Source: Chryseobacterium foetidum
GTDB lineage: Bacteria; Bacteroidota; Bacteroidia; Flavobacteriales; Weeksellaceae
Direction of reading: 5' to 3'
NCBI RefSeq assembly: GCF_025457425.1
Contig: NZ_JAMXIA010000001.1
Location: 3,534,001 to 3,598,000, forward strand
DNA length: 64,000 bases
Part shown: positions 9,267 to 18,152 of the stretch, one piece after another
How the letters are laid out: the number at the start of each line of letters is the position of its first letter
How positions within the stretch are numbered: the first letter of the stretch is position 1
Notes under the pieces: generated by a model
What the model saw: the letters and a program-made list of their open reading frames with translations, nothing else
What the model was told of the DNA's origin: nothing
Databases searched by the model: none
Translations under genes and position numbers: made by a program

Positions 9267-9725
9267 TCACAATCTGTAAACGCTGTACTGTATATACAGT
9301 GGATCTACAGGAAAGTTTTGAAAATCTGAATGTGCAAAGTAAACTGCACTTTTGTTGGTGTGAAATGTATTGACAAATGCAAAAACGGCAGTCCGGAGAT
9401 GTGCTTTTGCAATTTTTAAAAATTCGGAACTGGATTCTGTTTCAGAACTGTCTTCATCTTCAGAATCAGAGTCTGTCAGTTCTCCCAAAATGTGCTGCTG
9501 CTGAGGATAATCTCTTGTGTATTGAGACGAACTTCTGTGCGGAACTGCAAATTTATTGTGTTGGGAATGCTGTTTTTTTTCTGCAGATGCACTGCGGAAA
9601 GTGGGAATCTCTCTTTTGGAAACTGCCTTTACGACGTGTTTGCGACTGTGCAGAGAACCCGTGCCTCCGCAAGCCAGAATCACAAGCAGTAAAAAGAAAA
9701 AATATTGGTAGAGACTTCTTTTCAT
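9267..9725 (-). CDS. Unknown small exported protein at the head of the RND operon
   Basis: 152 residues; I do not recognise the family. The N-terminus YQYFFFLLLVILACGG is a hydrophobic signal with a possible lipobox (Cys near residue 19). The rest is polar: a basic His/Arg/Gln-rich stretch, then an acidic serine block (LTDSDSEDEDSSETESSSEF near residues 83-102), then an aromatic-rich tail. It lies 104 bases upstream of the adaptor gene, on the same strand, with a -7 element just before it, so it is probably co-transcribed with the pump. Low-complexity composition leaves some doubt; the opposite-strand open frame here lacks a signal peptide or promoter. Confidence 0.6.
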   Translation of the reverse strand: MKRSLYQYFFFLLLVILACGGTGSLHSRKHVVKAVSKREIPTFRSASAEKKQHSQHNKFAVPHRSSSQYTRDYPQQQHILGELTDSDSEDEDSSETESSSEFLKIAKAHLRTAVFAFVNTFHTNKSAVYFAHSDFQNFPVDPLYIQYSVYRL

Positions 9726-9733
9726 TCCGGCAA

Positions 9734-9741
9734 CAAAGGTA
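9734..9741 (-). promoter_or_regulatory. -7 promoter element of the RND efflux operon (TACCTTTG)
   Basis: Reads TACCTTTG on the minus strand, matching TAnnTTTG, 8 bases before the ATG at 9725. The transcript would have almost no leader. No clear -33 TTG is visible. Confidence 0.5.
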
Positions 9742-9882
9742 GATAATGCTTTAATTTTGAATTTAAACTAAAGATTAAAAAAATATTAAAAATGAAGGTC
9801 GGGGAAATTTTTAGGGAGACAATTCCCTTAAAGCTGTTGAGAGACAGTTTTTTGTGTAAAAATAAAAGGGGTTAAGAATCCG

Positions 9883-9904
9883 GACAATATTTTTTGATAT
9901 TGTC
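9883..9904. repeat. Perfect 8-bp inverted repeat (GACAATAT / ATATTGTC)
   Basis: Arms of 8 bases around the six-base loop TTTTTG, in the gap between the RND operon and the small basic ORF. It could be a weak terminator for the ORF at 9972-10052 (minus strand) or an operator. Confidence 0.4.
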
Positions 9905-9971
9905 ATTTCCCTTTCAGAGAACGTAGAATAAAGAATTTATCTGGCCAGATAAAAATTTAAGAAGAAAAAAA

Positions 9972-10052
9972 TCAGCGTCTTGTCTGTTTTCTTTTTGGAG
10001 CAATTTTCACTCTTAACTTAAATTTTTTCTGAGATTTGCTTTTTTTCTGCAT
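9972..10052 (-). CDS. Very small, very basic ORF (26 aa)
   Basis: An ATG-to-TGA frame encodes 26 residues, of which twelve are Lys or Arg (MQKKSKSQKK, then FKLRVKIAPKRKQTRR). This composition, an extended basic chain without acidic residues, is that of small ribosomal or nucleic-acid-binding proteins. A good -7 element (TAGTTTTG on the minus strand, 10114-10121) lies about 60 bases upstream, and the 8-bp inverted repeat at 9883-9904 lies downstream. I do not recognise the family; a ribosome-associated peptide is a guess. Chance occurrence of a frame this short is possible. Confidence 0.45.
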   Translation of the reverse strand: MQKKSKSQKKFKLRVKIAPKRKQTRR

Positions 10053-10148
10053 ATTTGTGGAGATTTGTTTTCTAAAGATAAAAAATTCTCATCTTTTCGC
10101 AAAACTTTTCGTGCAAAACTATTTGTGAAATTTTATTAATAATTCAAG

Positions 10149-10826
10149 ATGAAAAAAATGATCTTTATTCTATTAAAAGCAATAGGAATATTGTTAGGTA
10201 TTATTCTCCTTTATGCTCTGTTGGCGTGGCTTTTACCATTCATTGAAACTTCCGAAAAGAAAACCAGCGATCCTAAAAATATCCCGATCTACATCTACAC
10301 CAACGGCGTGCATACAGATATTGTGATGCCTGTGAAAAACAATATCACAGACTGGAGTGAAAAAATCAGTTTTGAAAATGTAAAATCAAAGAAAACTGAT
10401 TATAAATATGTGGGAATAGGATGGGGTGACAAGGGTTTTTATCTCGACACGCCAACGTGGGCAGACCTTAAAGCTTCAACCGCTTTCAAAGCGGCTTTTT
10501 GGTTGAGTGAATCGGCGATGCACTGCAGCTTTTACAATGAAATGAAAGAAGCAGATGACTGTAGAAAAATAATGGTTACTGAGCAGCAATATCAGGATTT
10601 GGTGAATTTTGTTGATGCTAAATTCGATAAGGATGCCAAAGGAAATTATATGTTTGTAAAAACCGATGCCGTGTACGATGATAACGACGCTTTCTATGAT
10701 GCCAAAGGAACTTACAGTTTTCTGTACACCTGCAACACATGGTCGAATGATGCCCTGAAAGCTGCCGGACAAAAAGCTGCATTCTGGACGGCTTCAGATG
10801 TCGGGATTTTCCAGCATTATAAGTAG
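10149..10826 (+). CDS. TIGR02117/DUF2459 family protein
   Basis: 225 residues. One N-terminal membrane helix (LLKAIGILLGIILLYALLAW) then a periplasmic domain with the family signature motifs: YIYTNGVHTDIVMPV, KYVGIGWGDKGFYLDTPTW, AMHCSFY and YTCNTWSNDALKAAG near the C-terminus. The conserved His and Cys residues suggest an enzyme, possibly a papain-like fold, but no function is established to my knowledge. It stands alone between the small basic ORF (divergent) and a lipoprotein gene about 100 bases downstream on the same strand. Confidence 0.85.
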   Translation: MKKMIFILLKAIGILLGIILLYALLAWLLPFIETSEKKTSDPKNIPIYIYTNGVHTDIVMPVKNNITDWSEKISFENVKSKKTDYKYVGIGWGDKGFYLDTPTWADLKASTAFKAAFWLSESAMHCSFYNEMKEADDCRKIMVTEQQYQDLVNFVDAKFDKDAKGNYMFVKTDAVYDDNDAFYDAKGTYSFLYTCNTWSNDALKAAGQKAAFWTASDVGIFQHYK

Positions 10827-10929
10827 TTTTTTAAATTAAAAACGATAATTTATTTAAATTTTTCAGTAAATTTTAGTTTTCGTTTAAATTTTTTATTAAA
10901 TTTATTCAACTAATCAACAAACATTTACC

Positions 10930-11322
10930 ATGAAAAACTTTAAATTATTTGTAACCGGAATGATCCTTTTCACTGCTGGTTTATTAATGTCATGCACAGG
11001 ATCTGGAACGAAATCGCTGGAAGGAACCAGTTGGAAAGGGATGGCCAATATTCCTGAACCCAATGAAATTGTGTTGAAATTTACGAAGACGCATTGCGAA
11101 GCTTACTTAAAAGATGCCATGATAGAAAGCATGAAATATACACAGAAAGGAAAAGATATTCATTTTGAAAAAGTATCCGGAGGCTCGCCCTGCGCTGTTG
11201 GATCGGAAGGAGATTACACTTTTGAGATCACAGGAGATAAAATACATTTCACCTCTGTGAATGACAAATGTGTAAACCGCGTCAATACTTTTAAAGAAGC
11301 CGTTTTTACAAGCCAGAATTAA
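10930..11322 (+). CDS. Small lipoprotein, unknown function
   Basis: 130 residues. The signal peptide ends with LLMSCTGSG, a lipobox with Cys near residue 22. The mature part (SLEGTSWKGMANIPEPNEIV ...) begins like the small beta-barrel lipoproteins that start with an 'xGTSWxG' strand, and has four further Cys. I cannot assign a function. It is followed by a terminator at 11346 shared with the convergent JmjC pseudogene. Confidence 0.8.
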   Translation: MKNFKLFVTGMILFTAGLLMSCTGSGTKSLEGTSWKGMANIPEPNEIVLKFTKTHCEAYLKDAMIESMKYTQKGKDIHFEKVSGGSPCAVGSEGDYTFEITGDKIHFTSVNDKCVNRVNTFKEAVFTSQN

Positions 11323-11345
11323 TATTTAAATAAAATGAAAATTAC

Positions 11346-11372
11346 AAAGACTTCCGTTAAGAGGTCTTTTTT
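11346..11372 (+). terminator. Terminator after the small lipoprotein
   Basis: Stem AAAGAC/GTCTTT with a 12-base loop and a T run; a further CTT/AAG pair can form inside the loop. Confidence 0.6.
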
Positions 11373-11430
11373 ATGTTTTAATACTGAAAATAATTCCGGA
11401 ACTGAAATAGTCATTTTTAAAACTAAAAGT

Positions 11431-12309
11431 TTAAATCTGAAAACTTTTCTGTCTTTTTATTGCTCGGTTGGCTTTTCTGATTGCCTTTCTCACTTTAAAA
11501 TCAAACCATTTTTCTTTAAATAAATTCCGCATTGCATTATCAAAATGGCGGATGAGAACCAGATTTTTAAAACCACGCCACTTTTCTAGCCAGCTGGAAG
11601 GCAAAGCCCTTACCGAAACAGAGTAGCCTTCGGTTTCATATTGAATATAATGCCACCATCCGGACGGAATGTACAGCGTTTCACCAGGTTTTATAACTGC
11701 TTCGTAGCCATTCACAAACCTCAAACCTGGAAATTCTGCATAATCCGGCTCTTTTACATTGGTGATGCTGTGAAAATTGTAGGGAAGTTTATACAGCAAA
11801 TCCGACTGTTCCCAGGGAAAAAGTCAGATCTTTTTAATGCCCTGAAACTGTGTAATAAACACGTGAGACATATCGATGTCGACGTGATTTCTCGTTATGG
11901 ATCCTTCTCCACCAAAAAACATAAAGGGAAGCCATTTTAAAATTTTTCCATTCGTAACATCATTGTAATGAATGTCGTCTTTGAGTTCTGGCTTGATATT
12001 CAGTAAATTAAAAAGAAACAGACGGTTCTCAGTAGGTGTTGAAACAATGAGATCAAGATATTCTGAGAAAGTACTTTGACCAATCGGTTTGCTGGCGACG
12101 CGGTCTAAAGATTCAATTTCGCTTCCGTAAATATTGATTTTTTGATTGCCGGCAATTTCTTTGAAATATTGATAATTCCATTTTTGAAATGCAGGACTTT
12201 TGGGATCAACAAAATCTTCAAGAATTATAGGTTTTGCACGGTTCAGATGGTTTTTTAAAAAGTCTTTGGATGATATATTTTTGATTTTTTGTACCTCAGA
12301 TAATCTCAT
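11431..12309 (-). pseudogene. JmjC/cupin-like (FIH-type) oxygenase, interrupted by an in-frame TGA
   Basis: Reading straight through gives a 292-residue cupin_8/JmjC-like protein: N-terminal PIILEDFVDPKSPAFQKW, the iron-binding HVD motif in NHVDIDMSHVFITQFQG, and the distal His in IPSGWWHYIQY. Such proteins are Fe(II)/2-oxoglutarate-dependent hydroxylases. Codon 162 (11824-11826) is TGA within ...GIKKI-stop-LFPWEQSDLLYKLP; homologues have Trp at this position (IWLFPWEQ pattern), so TGG to TGA is the simplest event. The frame does not shift, so this is not an indel error. The first piece lacks the distal metal ligand and should be inactive. Confidence 0.85.
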
Positions 12310-12341
12310 TGTATGGATTTTAAAGAAGCAAATATAACAAA

Positions 12342-12364
12342 TAGTCTACCAAAATTATAGACTA
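12342..12364. promoter_or_regulatory. Dyad TAGTCTA-N9-TAGACTA upstream of kbl
   Basis: A perfect 7-bp inverted repeat lies 101 bp before kbl and 33 bp before the divergent JmjC pseudogene. Its inner part, CTAC-N7-ATAG, resembles the CTAC-N7-GTAG dyad in front of cysH (30451-30465), which suggests one regulator for both. Inference only. Confidence 0.5.
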
Positions 12365-12465
12365 ATTAATAAAATTAATCATGTATATTCTTACAGAATG
12401 AGATGATAAATGGGAGGAGTTTAGTCTGATTTTATTAAATTAGCACACCTAAAAATTATCAAAAA

Positions 12466-13662
12466 ATGATCTCTACAAAGTATCTTGAAAACCTACAGAA
12501 CGAATTACAGAATATCGAGAACGATGGTCTTTTTAAAAAGGAAAGAATCATCACGTCACAGCAAAGTGCCGAAATAGAAGCCAACGGCAAGAAACTTCTG
12601 AATTTCTGTGCCAACAATTACCTTGGTTTATCAAACAATCCGGAAGTAATGAAAGCTTCTCAGGATATGATACAGTCTCACGGTTACGGAATGTCTTCTG
12701 TACGTTTTATCTGCGGAACTCAGGATATTCACAAGCAGTTGGAGCAAAAAATTGCAGAATTTTTAGGCCTTGAAGATACCATTTTGTACGCAGCCTGTTT
12801 TGATGCCAACGGCGGTGTTTTCGAACCACTTTTTACTGAAGAAGATGCGATTATTTCGGATGAATTGAACCACGCATCGATTATTGACGGCGTTCGTTTA
12901 TGCAAGGCAGCGAGATACCGTTATAAAAATAACAATATGGAAGATCTTGAAGCACAGTTGATTGCTGCTTCTGAAAAGAATCACAGATTTAAAATCATCG
13001 TTACAGACGGCGTTTTTTCTATGGACGGAATCGTTGCAGACTTAAAAGGTGTTTGTGATCTTGCTGATAAATATGATGCTTTGGTAATGGTAGACGATTC
13101 TCATGCAACAGGTTTTATCGGAAAAACAGGTCGTGGAACGCACGAAGCCAACGAAGTAATGGGTAGAGTAGACATCATTACATCCACTTTAGGAAAGGCT
13201 TTGGGTGGAGCTTTGGGTGGATTTACTTCCGGTAAAAAAGAGATTATTGATATGCTGAGACAGCGTTCAAGACCGTATTTATTTTCAAATTCATTGGCGC
13301 CTGGAATTGTTGGGGCAGCTTTGAAAGTTTTGGATATGATTTCAGACGATACTTCGCTTCGTGACAAGGTAATGGAAAATGCAGAATATTTCAGAGCTGA
13401 AATGAAATCCAGAGGTTTTGATATTCCGGATGGTGACGCTGCGATTGTTCCGGTGATGTTGTACGACGCGCCTTTGGCTCAGAAAATGGCTGAAAAGCTT
13501 ATGGATGAAGGCATTTACGTGATCGGATTCTTCTATCCCGTTGTTCCGAAAGGAAAAGCGAGAATCAGAGTTCAGCTTTCTGCAGCGCATACGAGAGAAC
13601 ACCTTGACAAAGCAATTGCTGGATTTACAAAAGTAGGGAAAGAGCTTGGTGTGATTTCTTAA
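12466..13662 (+). CDS. kbl: Glycine C-acetyltransferase (2-amino-3-ketobutyrate CoA ligase)
   Basis: 398 residues, the normal length of this PLP-dependent alpha-oxoamine synthase. It condenses glycine with acetyl-CoA or, in reverse, cleaves 2-amino-3-ketobutyrate made by threonine dehydrogenase, a threonine-to-glycine route. Visible motifs: [48 protein letters not shown] and the PLP-lysine loop [14 protein letters not shown] (Lys244). The related enzyme 8-amino-7-oxononanoate synthase is less likely given the C-terminus. It is monocistronic with a strong terminator; no tdh lies next to it. Confidence 0.94.
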   Translation: MISTKYLENLQNELQNIENDGLFKKERIITSQQSAEIEANGKKLLNFCANNYLGLSNNPEVMKASQDMIQSHGYGMSSVRFICGTQDIHKQLEQKIAEFLGLEDTILYAACFDANGGVFEPLFTEEDAIISDELNHASIIDGVRLCKAARYRYKNNNMEDLEAQLIAASEKNHRFKIIVTDGVFSMDGIVADLKGVCDLADKYDALVMVDDSHATGFIGKTGRGTHEANEVMGRVDIITSTLGKALGGALGGFTSGKKEIIDMLRQRSRPYLFSNSLAPGIVGAALKVLDMISDDTSLRDKVMENAEYFRAEMKSRGFDIPDGDAAIVPVMLYDAPLAQKMAEKLMDEGIYVIGFFYPVVPKGKARIRVQLSAAHTREHLDKAIAGFTKVGKELGVIS

Positions 13663-13698
13663 TTAAAAAGACATGTTCTTCTACATTTGTAGAATAAA

Positions 13699-13734
13699 AC
13701 AGAATTTCTATATTTACAGAAATTCTGTTTTTTT
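13699..13734 (+). terminator. Strong terminator after kbl
   Basis: Perfect 11-bp stem ACAGAATTTCT/AGAAATTCTGT, 8-base loop, then six T. The following pseudogene starts directly at its end. Confidence 0.85.
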
Positions 13735-14185
13735 ATGTTTAAAACTTTAATAATCATTTCTTTGTCCATTTTCATTTTTGTTTCGTGCCAGACAAAAAAA
13801 AATAAATCAATACAAGATGCTTTCAGATAAATCCCAACAACGCCACGGAAAGTGGAAGCTATAGTATTCTGGGGCAGATGGTAAATATACAGACATAGGC
13901 AGATACAGAAAAGGTGAAAGGGTAGGTGTTTGGAGAACTATTTTTCAAGATAAATTATATCAAAAAGATAAAATCAGAAAGTCGATTACCAAAACTAAAC
14001 TGTACTATCCAAACGGGAAACTGATGGAAAAAGGTCAATCTAGAGTGGATGTTTCCGACAATGAAAGACACTGGTATTATTTCGGTAACTGGAAATTTTA
14101 TGATTAAAACGGAAAATTAAAATATATCAAAAAATACGTTAAAGGCAGACCAGTTGACAGTATTTCTTTTGTTAAAGAAAGGTAA
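13735..14185 (+). pseudogene. Decayed MORN/YwqK-like repeat lipoprotein
   Basis: The ATG at 13735 opens a lipoprotein signal (LSIFIFVSCQTKKN), which stops after 31 codons. From about 13817 the next frame reads as a MORN-type protein (HGKWKL-stop-YSGADGKYTDIGRYRKGE, YYPNGKLMEKGQ, YYFGNWKFYD-stop-NGKLKY) ending at 14185. Three lesions are visible: a frameshift near 13800-13820, TAG at 13862 and TAA at 14105 (probably GAA in D-E-NGKLKY). Intact homologues in this phylum are exported repeat proteins, sometimes next to secretion or toxin genes. It is clearly non-functional. The next 340 bases (14186-14525) hold no gene that I can see. Confidence 0.75.
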
Positions 14186-14587
14186 TATCCGGCATACTTT
14201 TTAATTTCTTAACCATTTTAAAAACTTTAGCCAGATTTAATTTTAAGCTGTCAGATAATTTGAAATAAAAACCAACTTTACTACTAAAAGTTCATATCTA
14301 CAAACTTGGTAGCAACAATTAAACATAATTTTAAGTTCAATCATTTTAATTTATATTTTATTGATTTTCAAAATATTAATTTCGTAAACTAATTTTTAAT
14401 TTTCATTTTTCATCCATCAGAATCGTAGAACTACTACAATTTTTAATTTTTTTAAAAAAAGGGTTCTAATTCTCGCAAAGGTTATTTAATTTTAGTGAAG
14501 ATTTTTAAACCAAACACAAATCGATATGAAAAATAGAATGACCAATGCAGACAGAATTGCAGAAAATCACATTGCAGAAATCAGCGT

Positions 14588-16387
14588 GTGGTGAAATTGG
14601 AAATTATCGTAGAAGGAAAAGTTATAAAACACTTCAAACATTTTAAGCTCAATCAAAGCGCAAAAACTCACCACCAATTCGAACTAACTTTAGCCCATGA
14701 TTCACTTGGTGACAGACAAAATCATGACCTTCAGGAGGCTCAGAATTTTTTAGGAAAACGTCTTACCGTAGTCTTTAAATATAAAGATGCAGAAAACGAA
14801 AGCCCGGAAAGAACTTTTGTCGGCATTATTACCAAAGTAGCTTACAGCCAGGAAAAAATGAGCTTAGGAAATGTGGTACTCAAAGGTTTCAGTCCGACTA
14901 TTTTAATGGATTCCGCGCCCCATACACAGAGTTTCGGAGGCGATCAGAGCGTGAATACTTCAATTATTGCTGAAAAAATCATCAAAGAAACCATGGGCTC
15001 CAATAAGTTTGACTATGTGGTTGATGCCCAAAACAAAGCCTACATCAATTACAGTGCGCAGTATAAAGAAACGCACTATAACTATTTGGCGAGACTGGCA
15101 GAAGCTTATGGAGAGCAGTTTTTTTTTTATGGTGAAGTGATTTACTTTGGTAAACTTCCGTCAGGCGACAAACCCATTCGTCTGACCTACGGAAGTAATG
15201 TGGGAGATATTTGTGTAGAATTAAAAGCCGTTCACACAAAACCAGAATTTTTCGGCTACAACAGCAGTAAACATGAAAAACTGCAAAGCTCGACGGCACA
15301 AATCAAACATTTGGGACAGCTGGCGAATCAGGCCTACCAGACGAATCAGGAAATTTTTAAAACAAATTCACTGGTTCCCTCTCCTGTGAATGCCAACCTT
15401 CCCTTAGACTTAGACGACTCTCAGAAGGGAGCAGCGGGAAGTGCAGCCGTGGAAGTATTTACCATATCGGGAACCACTAGTGTTCCTTTCCTGCATCCCG
15501 GCTGTGTAGCTGATATCGAGATGCGAAAATCAGACAGCAACAAGACCTCTTATTTTACAAAACTGATGATTACAAAAGTTTCTCATGAGGTAAATACCAG
15601 AGGTTTTTACACCGGATCTTTTGAGGCCATCGCAGAAGGCACGGGCTTTTTGCCAAAACCCGACTTCACCATTCCTTCAGCAGAACCACAGATTGCAACA
15701 GTCATCTCAAACACAGACCCTCTAAACCAAGGTCGCATTCAGGTAAAATTTGACTGGCAGATGAATGACACCACCCATTTCATCAGAATGATGAGCCCCG
15801 ATGCCGGCGGTACAGATGCCATCACCCGAAACCGAGGATATGTTGCCATTCCCGAAGTGGGCGACCAGGTAATGGTAGATTTCGAATACCATCACCCCGA
15901 TTTTCCTTTTGCCATGGGTGGTATGTTTCATGGGCAGGTTGGTCTTGGAGGCGGTGTGAATAATCACATGCGCTCTATCCAAACCAAAAGTGGTATCAAG
16001 GTTTTAATGAATGATGACGAAAAAAGCGTAACCATCTTAGATCCTAGCGGAAATACGTATTTTATGGATGGGAATGGGAATATTACCGTTACGGCACCGA
16101 AGAATATGACCTTTAATGCGGGTGAAAATTTAAACATTAACGTTGGAAAAGATATGAAAACCAATGTAGGGAATGATAACAGCATCAATATTCAGAATAA
16201 CCATCAGTTTAGCTCACTTAATTATAAGCAAACCGTGAGTGAAAATAAGACCATTAATGTAACAGGTGACCTGAAAGAAACAACGTCTACTACCACACAT
16301 CTGGCAAAAAACGGAGATATTTTAATTCAAAGTTCTGGAGTTGCCAAGATATTAGGAAAGATTGATGCTAAAGTAAATAAAGGATAA
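14588..16387 (+). CDS. vgrG: Type VI secretion tip protein VgrG (TssI), probably frameshifted at its N-terminus
   Basis: 599 residues from GTG. The gp27-like part begins VKLEIIVEGKVIKHFKHFKL and includes FLGKRLTVVFKYKD; the gp5 OB-fold is SNTDPLNQGRIQVKFDWQ; the tail is the beta-helix spike (NPxG-like DPSGNTYFMDGNGNITVTAP and NINVGKDMKTNVGND repeats). It caps the Hcp tube and carries the effectors encoded downstream. An ATG at 14526 starts MTNADRIAENHIAEISV, the kind of N-terminus expected, but hits TGA in 14592-14594 one frame away; one missing base near 14584-14590 would join the two (…ISRVVKLEI…). With the GTG start about 20 residues are missing, which may or may not be tolerated. Confidence 0.92.
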   Translation: MVKLEIIVEGKVIKHFKHFKLNQSAKTHHQFELTLAHDSLGDRQNHDLQEAQNFLGKRLTVVFKYKDAENESPERTFVGIITKVAYSQEKMSLGNVVLKGFSPTILMDSAPHTQSFGGDQSVNTSIIAEKIIKETMGSNKFDYVVDAQNKAYINYSAQYKETHYNYLARLAEAYGEQFFFYGEVIYFGKLPSGDKPIRLTYGSNVGDICVELKAVHTKPEFFGYNSSKHEKLQSSTAQIKHLGQLANQAYQTNQEIFKTNSLVPSPVNANLPLDLDDSQKGAAGSAAVEVFTISGTTSVPFLHPGCVADIEMRKSDSNKTSYFTKLMITKVSHEVNTRGFYTGSFEAIAEGTGFLPKPDFTIPSAEPQIATVISNTDPLNQGRIQVKFDWQMNDTTHFIRMMSPDAGGTDAITRNRGYVAIPEVGDQVMVDFEYHHPDFPFAMGGMFHGQVGLGGGVNNHMRSIQTKSGIKVLMNDDEKSVTILDPSGNTYFMDGNGNITVTAPKNMTFNAGENLNINVGKDMKTNVGNDNSINIQNNHQFSSLNYKQTVSENKTINVTGDLKETTSTTTHLAKNGDILIQSSGVAKILGKIDAKVNKG

Positions 16388-16432
16388 AACTTGACTGAAG
16401 GTTTTTTAAAATTTTAAATTATTTGAAAATTC

Positions 16433-16936
16433 ATGAAATACTCAATTCTTACAGTTCTTTTAGTGCTGTTCACTTCAGCTTTCTACAGATCACAACAGAT
16501 AAGATTTCCTGAGGGTTTTATTTTGGGAAAGCAAGATTTTTTAAAAGATCAAATTTTTATCTCAACAAACTTATTAGTACAAAACGGATTTGATGTCAAA
16601 AAAAATCCGGACGTCACAGAAAACAAAAAAGTAATATCACAATTTGCAGAAAATTTCAATTTAGAAGATATAAGCAAGATTTATTTTGAAATTTATGCAG
16701 ATAAAGTAAATCAAAACGAAGAAGGCATCTCTATAGCTGTACTGGAATTTAAGACCATAGATAAACTGAAAAATAACATGAAGACTGTAGATGAAATTGG
16801 ATTGTTTATTCCAATCTATTTTGTGATTGATAATTACGTTATTGTGATATATAGCGAAAATCGATATTTAATAAACAAAATATCCAATTTTTATACGGAA
16901 AGATTAGGGGCAAAATATTATTCTCCTAAAAAGTGA
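16433..16936 (+). CDS. Secreted protein of unknown function in the T6SS island
   Basis: 167 residues with an N-terminal signal peptide (YSILTVLLVLFTSAFYRSQQ) and a compact acidic/basic mixed domain ending KISNFYTERLGAKYYSPKK. No family recognised. It lies 45 bases behind vgrG and ahead of a DUF2931 lipoprotein and a lipase effector, the position where periplasmic immunity proteins usually sit. Immunity is an inference from place and export signal only. No lesion is seen. Confidence 0.7.
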   Translation: MKYSILTVLLVLFTSAFYRSQQIRFPEGFILGKQDFLKDQIFISTNLLVQNGFDVKKNPDVTENKKVISQFAENFNLEDISKIYFEIYADKVNQNEEGISIAVLEFKTIDKLKNNMKTVDEIGLFIPIYFVIDNYVIVIYSENRYLINKISNFYTERLGAKYYSPKK

Positions 16937-17063
16937 AGAATTTCTGTTAAGAGAAAATTACAGAGAGTGAAAAGTGAAAAAAAATGAAATTTAGTTTCGG
17001 AATATTTTTCGATATTAATAAAAATAATCTTAAACAATAATAAGTAAAGCAATTACCTATTTA

Positions 17064-18131
17064 TTGAGCCTACTATTCTTTATCTCCATTTCATGTCAGG
17101 AAAAGAATACGACTAAAAAATTAAAAACGATGACAAAATATGAATGGACAGAAGGTACATCTGCACCTTTAGGTTATCCTATGGAAGTATACAAAGGTGG
17201 AATGGAGTATGAAGGCAACGGCTGGGTTAGTTTAGGTTTTGGGATTGTCCCTGGACGTTACGGATGGGGGTCTGTGAATCATGGGATGAACAGCGGTCTA
17301 AAGGGGTTGCCAACACGTTTGGATTTTATTTGGATGTCTTATATGGAAAACCAGTTTTACCTGATAGATACCGATATCGATACCGAAAAAATAAGAGAAT
17401 ATTTTAGTAAAGGATATGACATTAAAGGGGCAAGTGGGAAAACGCAACATTTAAATTATAATGAAATATGTGTTGGGATGGCTCCCGGCGGTGTTGTGGT
17501 TGTTTGGGTAGTAGGAGTTGGCTGGCAAAAAGAAGTTGGAAGGTATCAAGGAAAAAAAGTAACTATTCCTGAATCTGAAATTGCCACATTAGACAGTCAT
17601 CAAAATCGTTTTTGGAGGAAGGATTATTTGGATATAGTACATACAAGTGATAAGATTATTCCTAAAAAAGTACAAGAAGAAAACAAAGGAAAACCTATAC
17701 CATTCGGGATTTGGGATGTTTATAGAACAAGATTTTCTTGGAAACCTGTATTTGAACTTCCTGTGGGCGTAAAACTTCATCCATCAACAATGGTTAGTAT
17801 TGATTTGATAAATGGTGAGCATGAGAAATTTGACGGATTAAAAATGCCATTATCAGATTATGATAAACGGGCCATTCCAACATCTGTCTCCATGACAGTT
17901 TTAGACAAAGATAATAATAGATATGGAGCCTCTTGCGAAATGAATGAAAATTCGAGTTTTGAAGCGTTCAATAAAGTTTTTGGAGATGATCCTGAAAGTA
18001 CTAAAGCAGAACTTGTCGTAAATGTGAATGAAGCTTTCAGTTTTTTTACCATTAAATTAAAAGGTGAAAACGGGAAAGAGGCATTCATTAAGACAGACAG
18101 TGTAGAAATGTTTAAATCTAAGAAGAAATAA
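17064..18131 (+). CDS. DUF2931-like lipoprotein, candidate immunity protein; start codon doubtful
   Basis: 355 residues from TTG. The start of the domain, EWTEGTSAPLGYPMEVYKGG followed by GYGWGSVNHG-like loops, is that of DUF2931 proteins, which are outer-membrane or periplasmic lipoproteins. The lipobox FFISISCQ is present, but the TTG start leaves only a few residues before it and no positive charge. In frame upstream the sequence reads ISKAITYLLSLLFFIS, a proper signal peptide, with ATA (17040-17042) where ATG is expected, right after a stop at 17031. The start may therefore have mutated. It lies 21 bases before the DUF2235 lipase effector gene and is a plausible immunity partner. Confidence 0.75.
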   Translation: MSLLFFISISCQEKNTTKKLKTMTKYEWTEGTSAPLGYPMEVYKGGMEYEGNGWVSLGFGIVPGRYGWGSVNHGMNSGLKGLPTRLDFIWMSYMENQFYLIDTDIDTEKIREYFSKGYDIKGASGKTQHLNYNEICVGMAPGGVVVVWVVGVGWQKEVGRYQGKKVTIPESEIATLDSHQNRFWRKDYLDIVHTSDKIIPKKVQEENKGKPIPFGIWDVYRTRFSWKPVFELPVGVKLHPSTMVSIDLINGEHEKFDGLKMPLSDYDKRAIPTSVSMTVLDKDNNRYGASCEMNENSSFEAFNKVFGDDPESTKAELVVNVNEAFSFFTIKLKGENGKEAFIKTDSVEMFKSKKK

Positions 18132-18152
18132 TTAAATATTAATTATCATAAT

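Noticed and set aside
9377..9742. Plus-strand open frame opposite the RND head gene
   Set aside because: No signal, promoter or recognisable domain; the minus-strand frame has a signal peptide and a -7 element.
13699..13734. Riboswitch-like hairpin after kbl
   Set aside because: Simple stem-loop plus T run, fully explained as a terminator.
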